Assembly: GCA_030595845.1 (NCBI GenBank)
Contig: JAUVCL010000005.1
Location: forward strand, 1 to 29,350
Origin: Campylobacterota bacterium
GTDB lineage: Bacteria > Campylobacterota > Campylobacteria > Campylobacterales > Sulfurovaceae
Reading direction: 5' to 3'
Length of the DNA stretch: 29,350 nucleotides
A program made the position numbers and the translations under genes. The notes below the pieces were generated by a model. The model was not told the origin of the DNA. It did no database searches and saw only the letters and a program-made list of their open reading frames with translations. Positions 1-6,469 of this stretch are shown here, one piece after another. Numbering within the stretch: position 1 is the stretch's first letter; every line of letters begins with the position of its first letter.

Positions 1-64
1 ACAAGCAGCCGAAGAAGCTGAACTGCGTGAAGCAGGTATGGAAGAAGAGCCTCTTATAAACTAA
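1..64 (+). CDS. C-terminal end of an unidentified protein (partial)
   Basis: An open frame enters from the left edge (codons start at base 2) and ends at TAA 62-64. It encodes a 20-residue acidic, Ala/Glu-rich tail ending EEEPLIN. Nothing in this fragment identifies a family. Its stop lies only four bases before the stop of the convergent lipoprotein gene, which fits real convergent gene ends. That the frame is coding is likely; the function is unknown. Confidence 0.5.
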   Translation, partial: QAAEEAELREAGMEEEPLIN

Positions 65-68
65 ATTA

Positions 69-611
69 TTATCGTTGGCACCCTCGATTTTCTCTATGTT
101 GCCAATGATATTGTGTATCTTCATTTACTTTTGAAAAATAAAGTTTTTCAGAGTCTCTCCACGGATCTATAATGATACCTTCTTCCACTTTTCCACCCTT
201 TTCAATCACCACCAATACATTATGTTCATACCAATACTCCCCTATATTTGCACCCATGAGATGAAAATCAAAAGAAGCATAGTTTTTCTGTGACAAATAT
301 ACATACAATGCATCACTCCAATGATAACAAAGCCCTTTTTCACGTATCCCTGCATTAACTAAAAAATTATGCCACAGAGGAGGTGAAGTCATGTTAAACG
401 CTTTACTTAGCTTGTCTGTGTGTTCAAAGATATCTCTGGAGAGCTGCATAGCTTCTACTTGAGAAATATTCTCATCTAATGCCTGCAAAAGTGTAGAGAG
501 TTGTGTCATGTTTTTTTGTGGCATCAAAGGAGCTGTAACGGTACATCCTGCAAGAAACAAAACAGGAAAAAGTAACCTAAAAAAGACTAACCTAAACAAG
601 TGTTGAGACAT
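69..611 (-). CDS. Lipoprotein with transglutaminase/cysteine-protease-like triad
   Basis: The protein has about 180 residues. The N-terminus is a lipoprotein signal: basic start, hydrophobic stretch, then the lipobox LAGC with the lipidated Cys at about residue 23. The mature part contains GLCYHWSDAL (Cys about 95), a His in YEHNVLVV (about 130) and IIIDPW (Asp about 149). This Cys-His-Asp order and spacing is typical of transglutaminase-like or papain-like folds, so a cell-envelope thiol hydrolase or a related binding protein is plausible. The gene is last in a minus-strand operon and overlaps the end of the rhomboid gene by about 20 bases, suggesting translational coupling. An in-frame GTG six bases upstream is an alternative start. 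The family was not recognised by name, and catalysis is inferred from the triad alone. Confidence 0.75.
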   Translation of the reverse strand: MSQHLFRLVFFRLLFPVLFLAGCTVTAPLMPQKNMTQLSTLLQALDENISQVEAMQLSRDIFEHTDKLSKAFNMTSPPLWHNFLVNAGIREKGLCYHWSDALYVYLSQKNYASFDFHLMGANIGEYWYEHNVLVVIEKGGKVEEGIIIDPWRDSEKLYFSKVNEDTQYHWQHRENRGCQR

Positions 612-1272
612 ACTCACCGGAGAGGAACCTACCCATAAGTATCATAACAGCCAACATAGCAGCAGAATAAGCCAAAATCCATTTGGGGTTTTTAGAAAGT
701 ACATATCCACCTACAATCCCTACGGCAAGTCCCCCTAAATGGGCTGAGACATCTACAGAAGGAATAGATAATCCTATCACAAGGTTTATCCCTATAATAA
801 TGCTGAAATCTTTCATAAAGGCTCTGGCATGTGTGGCAACCTTGTCTCTATGCGCCAGGAAAAATCCTGCCAAAGCACCAAAAACACCAAAAATAGCACC
901 AGAAGCACCTACACCCACAGATCCAGGATGTACAAACAAAGAGACAAGTCCACCTATCAGTCCAGAAAAAAGATAAATGCTTATATATGCATTCTTCTCA
1001 AAATACATCTCTGCCCCGCGACCTATAATATAGAGTGAAAACATATTCATAAGCAGATGGGTCATACCCCCATGTAAAAACATCGCTGTAAACAGTCTCC
1101 ACCATTCACCTTCCTGCACCACATACGGACCATACAAGGCCCCCATATTAACAAGCGTTTTCATATCCATATCTATAAAACTTTGACTGAAAAATGAAGA
1201 AAATAGATAGACAATACTATTGAGTATGATTATTGTATAGGTGAGTTTATAACGTTTGATATCTTCTATCAT
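592..1272 (-). CDS. Rhomboid family intramembrane serine protease
   Basis: The protein has 226 residues and about six hydrophobic segments. The rhomboid signature is complete: HGGMTHLLMNMFSL (His72 and Asn76) in the second helix region, the nucleophile motif GASGA with Ser124, and the partner His178 in SAHLGG. Enzymes of this family cleave transmembrane segments of other proteins inside the membrane. The natural substrate cannot be read from sequence; GlpG-like quality control is only a general possibility. It follows the unknown gene at 1278-1658 with a five-base gap and overlaps the lipoprotein gene downstream, so it is probably co-transcribed with both. No strong Shine-Dalgarno precedes the ATG, which also fits coupling to the upstream gene. 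Confidence 0.95.
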   Translation of the reverse strand: MIEDIKRYKLTYTIIILNSIVYLFSSFFSQSFIDMDMKTLVNMGALYGPYVVQEGEWWRLFTAMFLHGGMTHLLMNMFSLYIIGRGAEMYFEKNAYISIYLFSGLIGGLVSLFVHPGSVGVGASGAIFGVFGALAGFFLAHRDKVATHARAFMKDFSIIIGINLVIGLSIPSVDVSAHLGGLAVGIVGGYVLSKNPKWILAYSAAMLAVMILMGRFLSGEYVSTLV

Positions 1273-1277
1273 AAATA

Positions 1278-1658
1278 TTAACTAATAGCCTCTGAAAAGA
1301 TCACACCGTCTACGTTAGCTCTTGCGATCTTAGAGATCTCTTTTTCACTGTGAATAAGTACCAAGATACGTGTATCAAAAAGATACTCTGTAGCAATAGG
1401 CTGGATCATAAGGGCATCTTCTTCTTCACAAATAATGTATTTTGCACCCAGAGAATTGGCGAAGAGTGCATCTTCCAAAGTACTCACTAGCACGGCAAAG
1501 GGTATGTTATTGTTTTTGCAATGTATCGCATGATTATGTGAATCAACCAAAGGCTCAAGTAAAACGATGTCACTGGGCTGACTCTTCTCGATGTCCTTGA
1601 TAGAAAAAACTTTTAAAAAACGATTACTTTCTATCCAGGGATGTCCAATAATGATCAT
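1278..1658 (-). CDS. Conserved-looking protein of unknown function
   Basis: The frame is open up to 1712, but the ATG at 1658 is the better start: it has the ribosome-binding sequence AAGGAAGAAG directly upstream and gives a 126-residue soluble protein beginning MIIIGHPW. The sequence alternates short hydrophobic strands (DIVLLEPL, IPFAVLV, AKYIICEE, TRILVLIH, VDGVIFSE) with helices, suggesting an alpha/beta fold. Several segments resemble pieces of TIM-barrel enzymes, but no catalytic motif is seen. It lies between the PP0621-like gene and the rhomboid gene in one operon. I do not recognise the family. Confidence 0.75.
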   Translation of the reverse strand: MIIIGHPWIESNRFLKVFSIKDIEKSQPSDIVLLEPLVDSHNHAIHCKNNNIPFAVLVSTLEDALFANSLGAKYIICEEEDALMIQPIATEYLFDTRILVLIHSEKEISKIARANVDGVIFSEAIS

Positions 1659-1674
1659 CTTCTTCCTTTGGTAT

Positions 1675-1887
1675 TTATGGTGTACATTCTTCTGAACAGT
1701 AATACTTACCATTCACGATAATACTCTCTTTAACCGTCACATAAGTATGACAGGTTTCACACTCTACCAGTGTATCTTCATCCAGTTTTTTTTCATGTGG
1801 GCTTTTCCCGAACGTTGGAAGTTTCCCTCCAAAGAATTTATAAATAAGTAATCCTACTACAGCAAAAACAATGAGTTTTAAGATCAT
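1675..1887 (-). CDS. PP0621-like small membrane-anchored zinc-ribbon protein
   Basis: This 70-residue protein has one N-terminal transmembrane helix (about residues 3-17), a short linker, and a C-terminal cysteine module: CETCHTYV followed by KYYCSEEC. The layout of membrane helix plus CxxC and a YCSEEC-type end matches the small PP0621-type proteins found next to housekeeping genes in many proteobacteria, whose role is not known to me. The start ATG overlaps the rsmG stop (ATGA), and an AAGGG ribosome-binding site lies inside the rsmG end. Metal binding by the four cysteines is inferred. Confidence 0.8.
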   Translation of the reverse strand: MILKLIVFAVVGLLIYKFFGGKLPTFGKSPHEKKLDEDTLVECETCHTYVTVKESIIVNGKYYCSEECTP

Positions 1888-2474
1888 CTTTGACCCTTAA
1901 TATAGAGATAATTTCGTTGATTTTTTTGTACTATATCATAAACTAACTGATGTTGTACATCTTCTATCTCATCAAATACACGAGAACCTTTATAAAAAAG
2001 ATACTCCGTATGCGTATCAGAGATCTCTTTTGTCAAGTCTAGCAGTAACTTGGTATTGGTCACTGCGCGTGAGCTTATCATTTCAAAAGCTTCATGCACT
2101 ACTTTTTCTACTCTTTTGGCTTCTACGGAAACATTAGGAAGTCCCAAATCTATGACAGCATACTTTAAAAATGAAACACGTTTTTTGAGTGGTTCGGCGA
2201 GTACCACCTTGGTATCAGGTAAAGCTATAGCCAATACTATTCCGGGAAACCCTGCTCCTGTTCCTACATCTAACAGTGTTTTGGGTTTTTTTATAAATGT
2301 TAAAGGAAAAAGAGAATCTACAATATTCACATAGATCGCATCTATCGTTTTAGCACCTGTAAGGTTGTGTATTTGATTCCATTCATGTAAAAGAGAAGCA
2401 AAGTTCTCTAATTTCATGATGATATCACTTTCTAAAATGATTTTTTCATTGTCTAAATATTGTCCTAGATTCAA
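1884..2474 (-). CDS. rsmG: 16S rRNA (guanine-N7) methyltransferase RsmG
   Basis: RsmG (GidB) methylates N7 of G527 in 16S rRNA using S-adenosylmethionine; loss of this methylation is linked to low-level streptomycin resistance in other bacteria. The 196-residue frame shows the HNLTGA segment near the N-terminus and the SAM-binding motif LLDVGTGAGFPG at about residues 67-78, followed by AEPLKKR. The start used here is a TTG overlapping the stop of the upstream PqqD-like gene; an internal ATG at residue 20 would give a shorter protein that still keeps the conserved core. It sits in an operon with a PqqD-like gene, which is not a usual rsmG neighbour. Confidence 0.95.
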   Translation of the reverse strand: MNLGQYLDNEKIILESDIIMKLENFASLLHEWNQIHNLTGAKTIDAIYVNIVDSLFPLTFIKKPKTLLDVGTGAGFPGIVLAIALPDTKVVLAEPLKKRVSFLKYAVIDLGLPNVSVEAKRVEKVVHEAFEMISSRAVTNTKLLLDLTKEISDTHTEYLFYKGSRVFDEIEDVQHQLVYDIVQKNQRNYLYIKGQR

Positions 2475-2749
2475 TGCTCTTCTACCTTTACCAATCCACT
2501 TTCCACAAGCTTCCCAACAAAGTCAAAAAGATCATTCTCTAACATTTCTTCTTCAACTTCATACTGTTCTAACAACAGATCCAGCACTTCTTTCAAGGTC
2601 TCTTTCTCCTGCATCGCCTGCCAGATAGCAGTACCTACTTCATCAAGTCCAAAATAATTTTCACTCTCCATGTCCAGAAGAACCATCTCTCCATCTACTT
2701 CCTGGGCAAAAACTGTCTCTGCAAAGGTAACCTTTTGATTGAGATTCAT
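2471..2749 (-). CDS. PqqD-family RRE protein, probable lasso peptide B1
   Basis: This 92-residue protein is a PqqD-type RiPP recognition element: VDGEMVLLDMESENYFGLDEVGTA (given here as positions 18-41), then IWQAM, a helical region, and the closing LVESGLVKVEEH. PqqD-like B1 proteins bind the leader of a lasso precursor and deliver it to the B2 protease. No PQQ genes are in the window, whereas B2, C, K, D and A genes lie at 4374-9576 without a B1 among them, so this is the best B1 candidate. It is 1.6 kb from the precursor gene and separated by a plus-strand amidase gene and a terminator. It begins one base inside the stop of the DsbC-like gene and overlaps rsmG. The family assignment is firm; the link to the lasso operon is inferred. 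Confidence 0.8.
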   Translation of the reverse strand: MNLNQKVTFAETVFAQEVDGEMVLLDMESENYFGLDEVGTAIWQAMQEKETLKEVLDLLLEQYEVEEEMLENDLFDFVGKLVESGLVKVEEH

Positions 2750-3510
2750 TACTTTTTACCTCCTTTAGATTTGCTGTTTAACAATTGCTCTTGTGATACA
2801 GGCATAAAATTTGAATCATAAATTGCTGGAGTACCTCTCACGTTGAGTTCCATGACTGCTTTATCTACTTTTTTCATAGCCTGTTCCACTTCAGCAGAAT
2901 AGACAAAAGGTTTTTTGGCATCTTTTATAAGTGTCTGATATTCTGTAGAACCTTTGAGCATCAACTCTTCAAACTTCTTTTTCCTCTCAGTATCATCTTT
3001 GCCCTGCATGATCCACTCTATCATCGCAGGCGCTTTTTTATGAAAAGAGAGAGACATCAATATCACATTCACTCTATAATCACTCAATTTACCTGCCACC
3101 GATTTTTCAAATTGACTACAGTACGGACACTCCGTGTCTGTCACGATATAGATCTCTTTGCTCCCATTACCGTATGAAAAAGCCACCCCCTCTTGTATGA
3201 CTTTTGCATCTTGTGGAAAAGTGATCATATTCCCCTCTTTGTCATAAGCAGAACCGATATAAAGTTCATTCGTCTGTTTGTCTAAATATGCCGTGATACG
3301 CTGTGATCCATTAGCTGATCTTGCTTCAAGCTTTAAAATGTAAGAGTCAGGTTTTTCTATAGCCCCTGTTAGATGCAGTACAGGGTCTTGCAAGACCTTA
3401 TTTTTTGTTTTGATCTCTTGAAGTTTTGTTTGATCGACTATAAGATTAACTGCATTAAGTGTAGTCATTAACATGATAGCTGTAACAAAAGTAAGTAGTG
3501 TTCTATTCAT
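2749..3510 (-). CDS. Periplasmic DsbC/DsbG-like thiol:disulfide protein
   Basis: The preferred start is the ATG at 3510, preceded by AGGAAAATAATA, giving 253 residues with a signal peptide (MNRTLLTFVTAIMLMTTLNA). The frame is open further upstream to 3549 but without a good ribosome-binding site. The thioredoxin-fold domain carries the redox motif CPYC at residues 128-131 and the cis-proline T227-P228 (RGTPAIYD). The N-terminal 110 residues resemble the dimerisation region of DsbC/DsbG proteins. It probably reduces or isomerises disulfides in the periplasm. It is first in a seven-gene operon. The candidate lasso core has no cysteine, so a direct role in its maturation is unlikely. Confidence 0.88.
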   Translation of the reverse strand: MNRTLLTFVTAIMLMTTLNAVNLIVDQTKLQEIKTKNKVLQDPVLHLTGAIEKPDSYILKLEARSANGSQRITAYLDKQTNELYIGSAYDKEGNMITFPQDAKVIQEGVAFSYGNGSKEIYIVTDTECPYCSQFEKSVAGKLSDYRVNVILMSLSFHKKAPAMIEWIMQGKDDTERKKKFEELMLKGSTEYQTLIKDAKKPFVYSAEVEQAMKKVDKAVMELNVRGTPAIYDSNFMPVSQEQLLNSKSKGGKK

Positions 3511-3539
3511 TATTATTTTCCTGAAAATTATTTTGTCAA

Positions 3540-3545
3540 AGTATA
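3540..3545 (-). promoter_or_regulatory. Probable -10 box of the dsbC-like/rsmG operon
   Basis: TATACT on the minus strand lies about 30 bases upstream of the ATG at 3510, which would give a leader of roughly 23 bases containing the AGGA site. There is no clear -35 box. Called from position and sequence only. Confidence 0.45.
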
Positions 3546-3617
3546 ACATTAAACATTTAATGATAAACTACTTCTCTTGTCCTTAATCACATCATCCAAA
3601 CACGTTTAAGGAAAACC

Positions 3618-4289
3618 ATGTTCACAAAACCATCCAGAAAGATCCACAGAGTCTTCATCCACTGCTCGGCATCAGACCATGCTCATCATGACAACGCAAG
3701 TACCATAAAGTCATGGCATTTGGCACGTGGTTTTTCTGATGTTGGGTACCATTTCTTCATACAAAAAGATGGTACTTTGGAGTATGGAAGAGACATTGAA
3801 AAAACACCCGCTGCACAAAAAGGTCATAACCTCTATACTTTAGCCATTTGTATGCATGGTCTAAAAGAAGAAAACTTTACACAAGCACAATTTGAGACAC
3901 TCAACAAACTTGCAGTCCAAATAGAGCACAACTATGAAAACATCTCTTTTCATGGTCATTGTGAGATCTCTAAAAAAGCCTGTCCTGTTTTTAACTACAA
4001 TCAAGTATTGGATTTAGACAGATACGGTTCACTCAATAAAAATGATATCTCATTGACACCGTTAGTAAGTACTAAAGCAGATGACTTACCAGATCTTAAA
4101 CTTGGAAGCAGAGGAGAATCCGTAGAACTTCTTCAAAGACTTCTGTTTATAAAAATAGATGGTATTTTTGGGCCTCAAACGAGTAGGAGTATTAAAGCTT
4201 TTAAAAAATTACAAAACCTTTATACTAGCGATGTGGTTAAGAGTTATGTTTGGAGGTTGTTGGTGGAGAATGAGAAAATAAGTTACTAA
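3618..4289 (+). CDS. N-acetylmuramoyl-L-alanine amidase with peptidoglycan-binding domain
   Basis: The protein has 223 residues. Residues 8-130 form an Amidase_2/T7-lysozyme-like domain: VFIHCSAS (His15), GYHFFIQKDG (Tyr44), FHGHCEIS (His114) and KKACPVF (Lys120, Cys122) match the zinc ligands and active-site residues of T7 lysozyme-type amidases. Residues about 160-215 form a PG_binding_1 repeat (LGSRGESVELLQ, DGIFGPQT). It cleaves the bond between MurNAc and L-alanine. There is no signal peptide, so it could be a cytoplasmic recycling enzyme or a phage-derived endolysin. It has its own AAGGA site and is transcribed opposite to both flanking gene sets, lying between the lasso precursor gene and the B1-bearing operon. 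Confidence 0.9.
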   Translation: MFTKPSRKIHRVFIHCSASDHAHHDNASTIKSWHLARGFSDVGYHFFIQKDGTLEYGRDIEKTPAAQKGHNLYTLAICMHGLKEENFTQAQFETLNKLAVQIEHNYENISFHGHCEISKKACPVFNYNQVLDLDRYGSLNKNDISLTPLVSTKADDLPDLKLGSRGESVELLQRLLFIKIDGIFGPQTSRSIKAFKKLQNLYTSDVVKSYVWRLLVENEKISY

Positions 4290-4313
4290 ATAAACTTAAT
4301 ATAAAATTATTTT

Positions 4314-4364
4314 AAAAGAAAAAAACTCCTACTATTCCTATCTCATAAGAGGTAGAAATAAGAG
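4314..4364 (-). terminator. Rho-independent terminator after the lasso precursor gene
   Basis: Reading the minus strand, the arms at 4364-4349 and 4344-4326 pair over about 16 positions (14 paired including two G-U, two mismatches) around a four-base loop, and are followed by seven T, one C and four T. It begins ten bases after the stop codon of the 44-codon gene, so it closes the operon running from ribA or the ABC gene. There is no T-run on the plus side, so it is directional. Confidence 0.8.
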
Positions 4365-4373
4365 AAGTTAATC

Positions 4374-4508
4374 TTAAGTCTTACCGTTATTTGATGTAGA
4401 GTTTGACTCAAGTCCACTTGCTTTAGAACCTAATGTTCTTTTTATTTGTATTGTATTGATTTGTGGTGTAACCCACTCTTTCTTAATCTTAGAAAAATTA
4501 TTTTCCAT
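4374..4508 (-). CDS. Putative lasso peptide precursor (A gene)
   Basis: This 44-codon gene (ATG 4508, TAA 4374-4376) has an AAAGGA site nine bases before the ATG. The predicted leader (residues 1-26) contains KKEWVTPQINTIQIKRT: Trp12, Pro15, Ile17, Ile20, Ile22 and Thr25 follow the W-x2-P-x-[IL]-x2-[IL]-x-[IV]-x2-T pattern of paeninodin-type lasso leaders, with the conserved Thr at the second-last leader position. The predicted 18-residue core is GSKASGLESNSTSNNGKT: Gly1 and Glu8 would form an 8-residue macrolactam ring. The core lacks Cys and aromatic residues and ends in Thr. It lies 56 bases downstream of the cyclase gene and just before the terminator. The assignment rests on motif spacing and gene context; the cleavage site and product are inferred. 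Confidence 0.87.
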   Translation of the reverse strand: MENNFSKIKKEWVTPQINTIQIKRTLGSKASGLESNSTSNNGKT

Positions 4509-4564
4509 TCTGTTATATCCTTTCTGTTCCCTAAATAGATTTCAAGTTTATAACATAAATATTC

Positions 4565-6469
4565 TTAATCAATCATGTGTAACAATAAAATTGATTTTCC
4601 AGCTATCATCATTTTCCTTATTTGTATCATATTATCCAATTTAAGTTCTTCATCCGTTATATTTTCTATATACTTAATCAATTTACAAATATCAATATAT
4701 TTATTGTGCACATATTTACTATAATGATTTTTATGCTCATTTAACCATTTTTTTAAAAATTCAAATAGAAGTCTAATATATTTATCTGCTCTTTCATTTT
4801 CATGTTTTGTATTACTCCAAACAATATCTTTAGGAATATAATCACTTATTGCATACCGATATAAATATCGATTATGCCCATCTCTTTCATATAAATCCAA
4901 TGGAATGCCTAAAGCAAATTCTACTAAACGCTTATCTAACAATGGATATCTGTACTCTATATGTACTTTAAATGCTGACGATGCCCAAGATTCTGTACGA
5001 CCAGTTAACGAACCCAAATAAAATCTATTCAACTGTTCTGCCCTTGATGCAAGGTTTCTTGGTTCATTATGTGGTTTTATACTAATATCTTTTACATTCT
5101 CAAGATAATCATCTTTCATATTTTCCAAAGGGTCAATATCAGAATAGAAAGAGGAAGAAAAACGATTATATAGCCTATCAAAATACTTATTAGAAAAACT
5201 TGGTAGAACCAATTCCTTTAATATAGTTTTTCCAAAAGTCAATAATGAAGAATTCGACTTTTTTGATTCTACATAATAATGCCGTATAGAGTCAAATACC
5301 TTCCCTTGCCAAAATAGTTCTGCATATATCGATACACCTCCATCAAAACTAACCAATTCATCTCCTCCCCAACCAGAGAGAATAGTACGAGCTTTACTTT
5401 TATTTACAGATTTCCTAACAAGAAATTCATTCCAAAAGTCCAATCTATCCATATGTGAAATATTGAGATTCTTATATATATCATTAAAGATTTCTATATT
5501 CATATTAATATAATTATGTGTTATCCCCTCAAGTTTTGCCACTCTTTCTGCATTTGACCATTCAAAATGAGTATGATCATCTTTCTCTGTCGGACTATGT
5601 AACCAGCTATACGTTAATATATTCCTATGCTGTTTTTTCAGTTCTCTTGCAGCCAATACAGCAATTGCTGAAGAGTCAAGTCCTCCACTTAAATGAGCTG
5701 CCATACTATAATCAGATCTTAATCGCGCTTTAACAGATTTTAACAATAGATCATTAAGCATATTAGAATAATCATCTACTGTATTCAAACGAATTTCTTT
5801 ACTATCTTCTGCTTTCCAATAAGTAAAATTTTTAACTATATTTTTTGTCACTATAAAAATATGAGCAGGTTGGATTTTTTTTATATCTTCATAAAATGTT
5901 AAATTTTTTTGTTCTATCTCATGCATATATGCCAATATCATTTGATTACAATAATTTCTAGATACATCAGGATGACTTATAATACCTCGTGTATCATTTC
6001 CAAATATAAACAAATCATCACTTAAATGATAATAAAATGGTTTAATCCCAATGTGATCACGAGCACAATATATTTGTTCTTTTATCTCATCCCATATAGC
6101 AAAAGTAAAATCTCCAAGTAAATATTTTGCACAATCCTCCCCCCATTTTTTATAGGCTGCTAAAACGAATTCACTATCACCAATCTCTTCTAGTGGACGG
6201 TTAGGTAATTCTAGTTCATTGGCAAGTTCATCACGGTTATCTATACGTGCATCTATTGTAATTACATAAGCTTCTTGTACTAAGGGCATATGCTCATATT
6301 TGGATTCAGGTGTATTCCAAAGCATTGTATGACCTAGTGTAACAGGTCCATCTATAAATACATCACATTCATCTGGATTCCAATAAGACATTGCATCAAG
6401 CATTGTGTTAGCAATCTCTTTGTCTACCGGTTTACCATTTCGATTGAATACACCAAAAATTCCACTCAT
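4565..6469 (-). CDS. Lasso peptide macrolactam synthetase (asparagine synthase-like, C protein)
   Basis: The protein has 634 residues from the ATG at 6469, which shares a base with the kinase stop (TGATG) and has AAGGAAG upstream. The N-terminal half is a class-II glutamine amidotransferase fold (about 1-200), but the protein begins MSGIFGV: the catalytic Cys2 of true asparagine synthetases is Ser. The C-terminal half has the ATP pyrophosphatase loop SGGLDSS at 261-267 and later GWGGDE. Loss of the glutaminase Cys with an intact ATP site is the pattern of lasso cyclases, which adenylate the Asp/Glu side chain of the core and close the ring with its new N-terminus. The gene is strikingly AT-rich compared with the ABC gene upstream. 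An ordinary AsnB is less likely given the Ser and the neighbours. Confidence 0.9.
   Translation of the reverse strand: MSGIFGVFNRNGKPVDKEIANTMLDAMSYWNPDECDVFIDGPVTLGHTMLWNTPESKYEHMPLVQEAYVITIDARIDNRDELANELELPNRPLEEIGDSEFVLAAYKKWGEDCAKYLLGDFTFAIWDEIKEQIYCARDHIGIKPFYYHLSDDLFIFGNDTRGIISHPDVSRNYCNQMILAYMHEIEQKNLTFYEDIKKIQPAHIFIVTKNIVKNFTYWKAEDSKEIRLNTVDDYSNMLNDLLLKSVKARLRSDYSMAAHLSGGLDSSAIAVLAARELKKQHRNILTYSWLHSPTEKDDHTHFEWSNAERVAKLEGITHNYINMNIEIFNDIYKNLNISHMDRLDFWNEFLVRKSVNKSKARTILSGWGGDELVSFDGGVSIYAELFWQGKVFDSIRHYYVESKKSNSSLLTFGKTILKELVLPSFSNKYFDRLYNRFSSSFYSDIDPLENMKDDYLENVKDISIKPHNEPRNLASRAEQLNRFYLGSLTGRTESWASSAFKVHIEYRYPLLDKRLVEFALGIPLDLYERDGHNRYLYRYAISDYIPKDIVWSNTKHENERADKYIRLLFEFLKKWLNEHKNHYSKYVHNKYIDICKLIKYIENITDEELKLDNMIQIRKMMIAGKSILLLHMID

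Noticed and set aside
2471..2749. PqqD as part of a PQQ cofactor pathway
   Set aside because: No pqqA, pqqB, pqqC or pqqE gene is in the window, while lasso B2, C, K and D genes are near.
2749..3510. DsbC-like protein as a lasso maturation enzyme
   Set aside because: The predicted core peptide has no cysteine, so no disulfide needs forming; adjacency to B1 alone is weak evidence.
4456..4644. 62-residue plus-strand frame over the precursor gene
   Set aside because: It runs antisense to the cyclase end and the precursor gene, is AT-driven, and has no ribosome-binding site.
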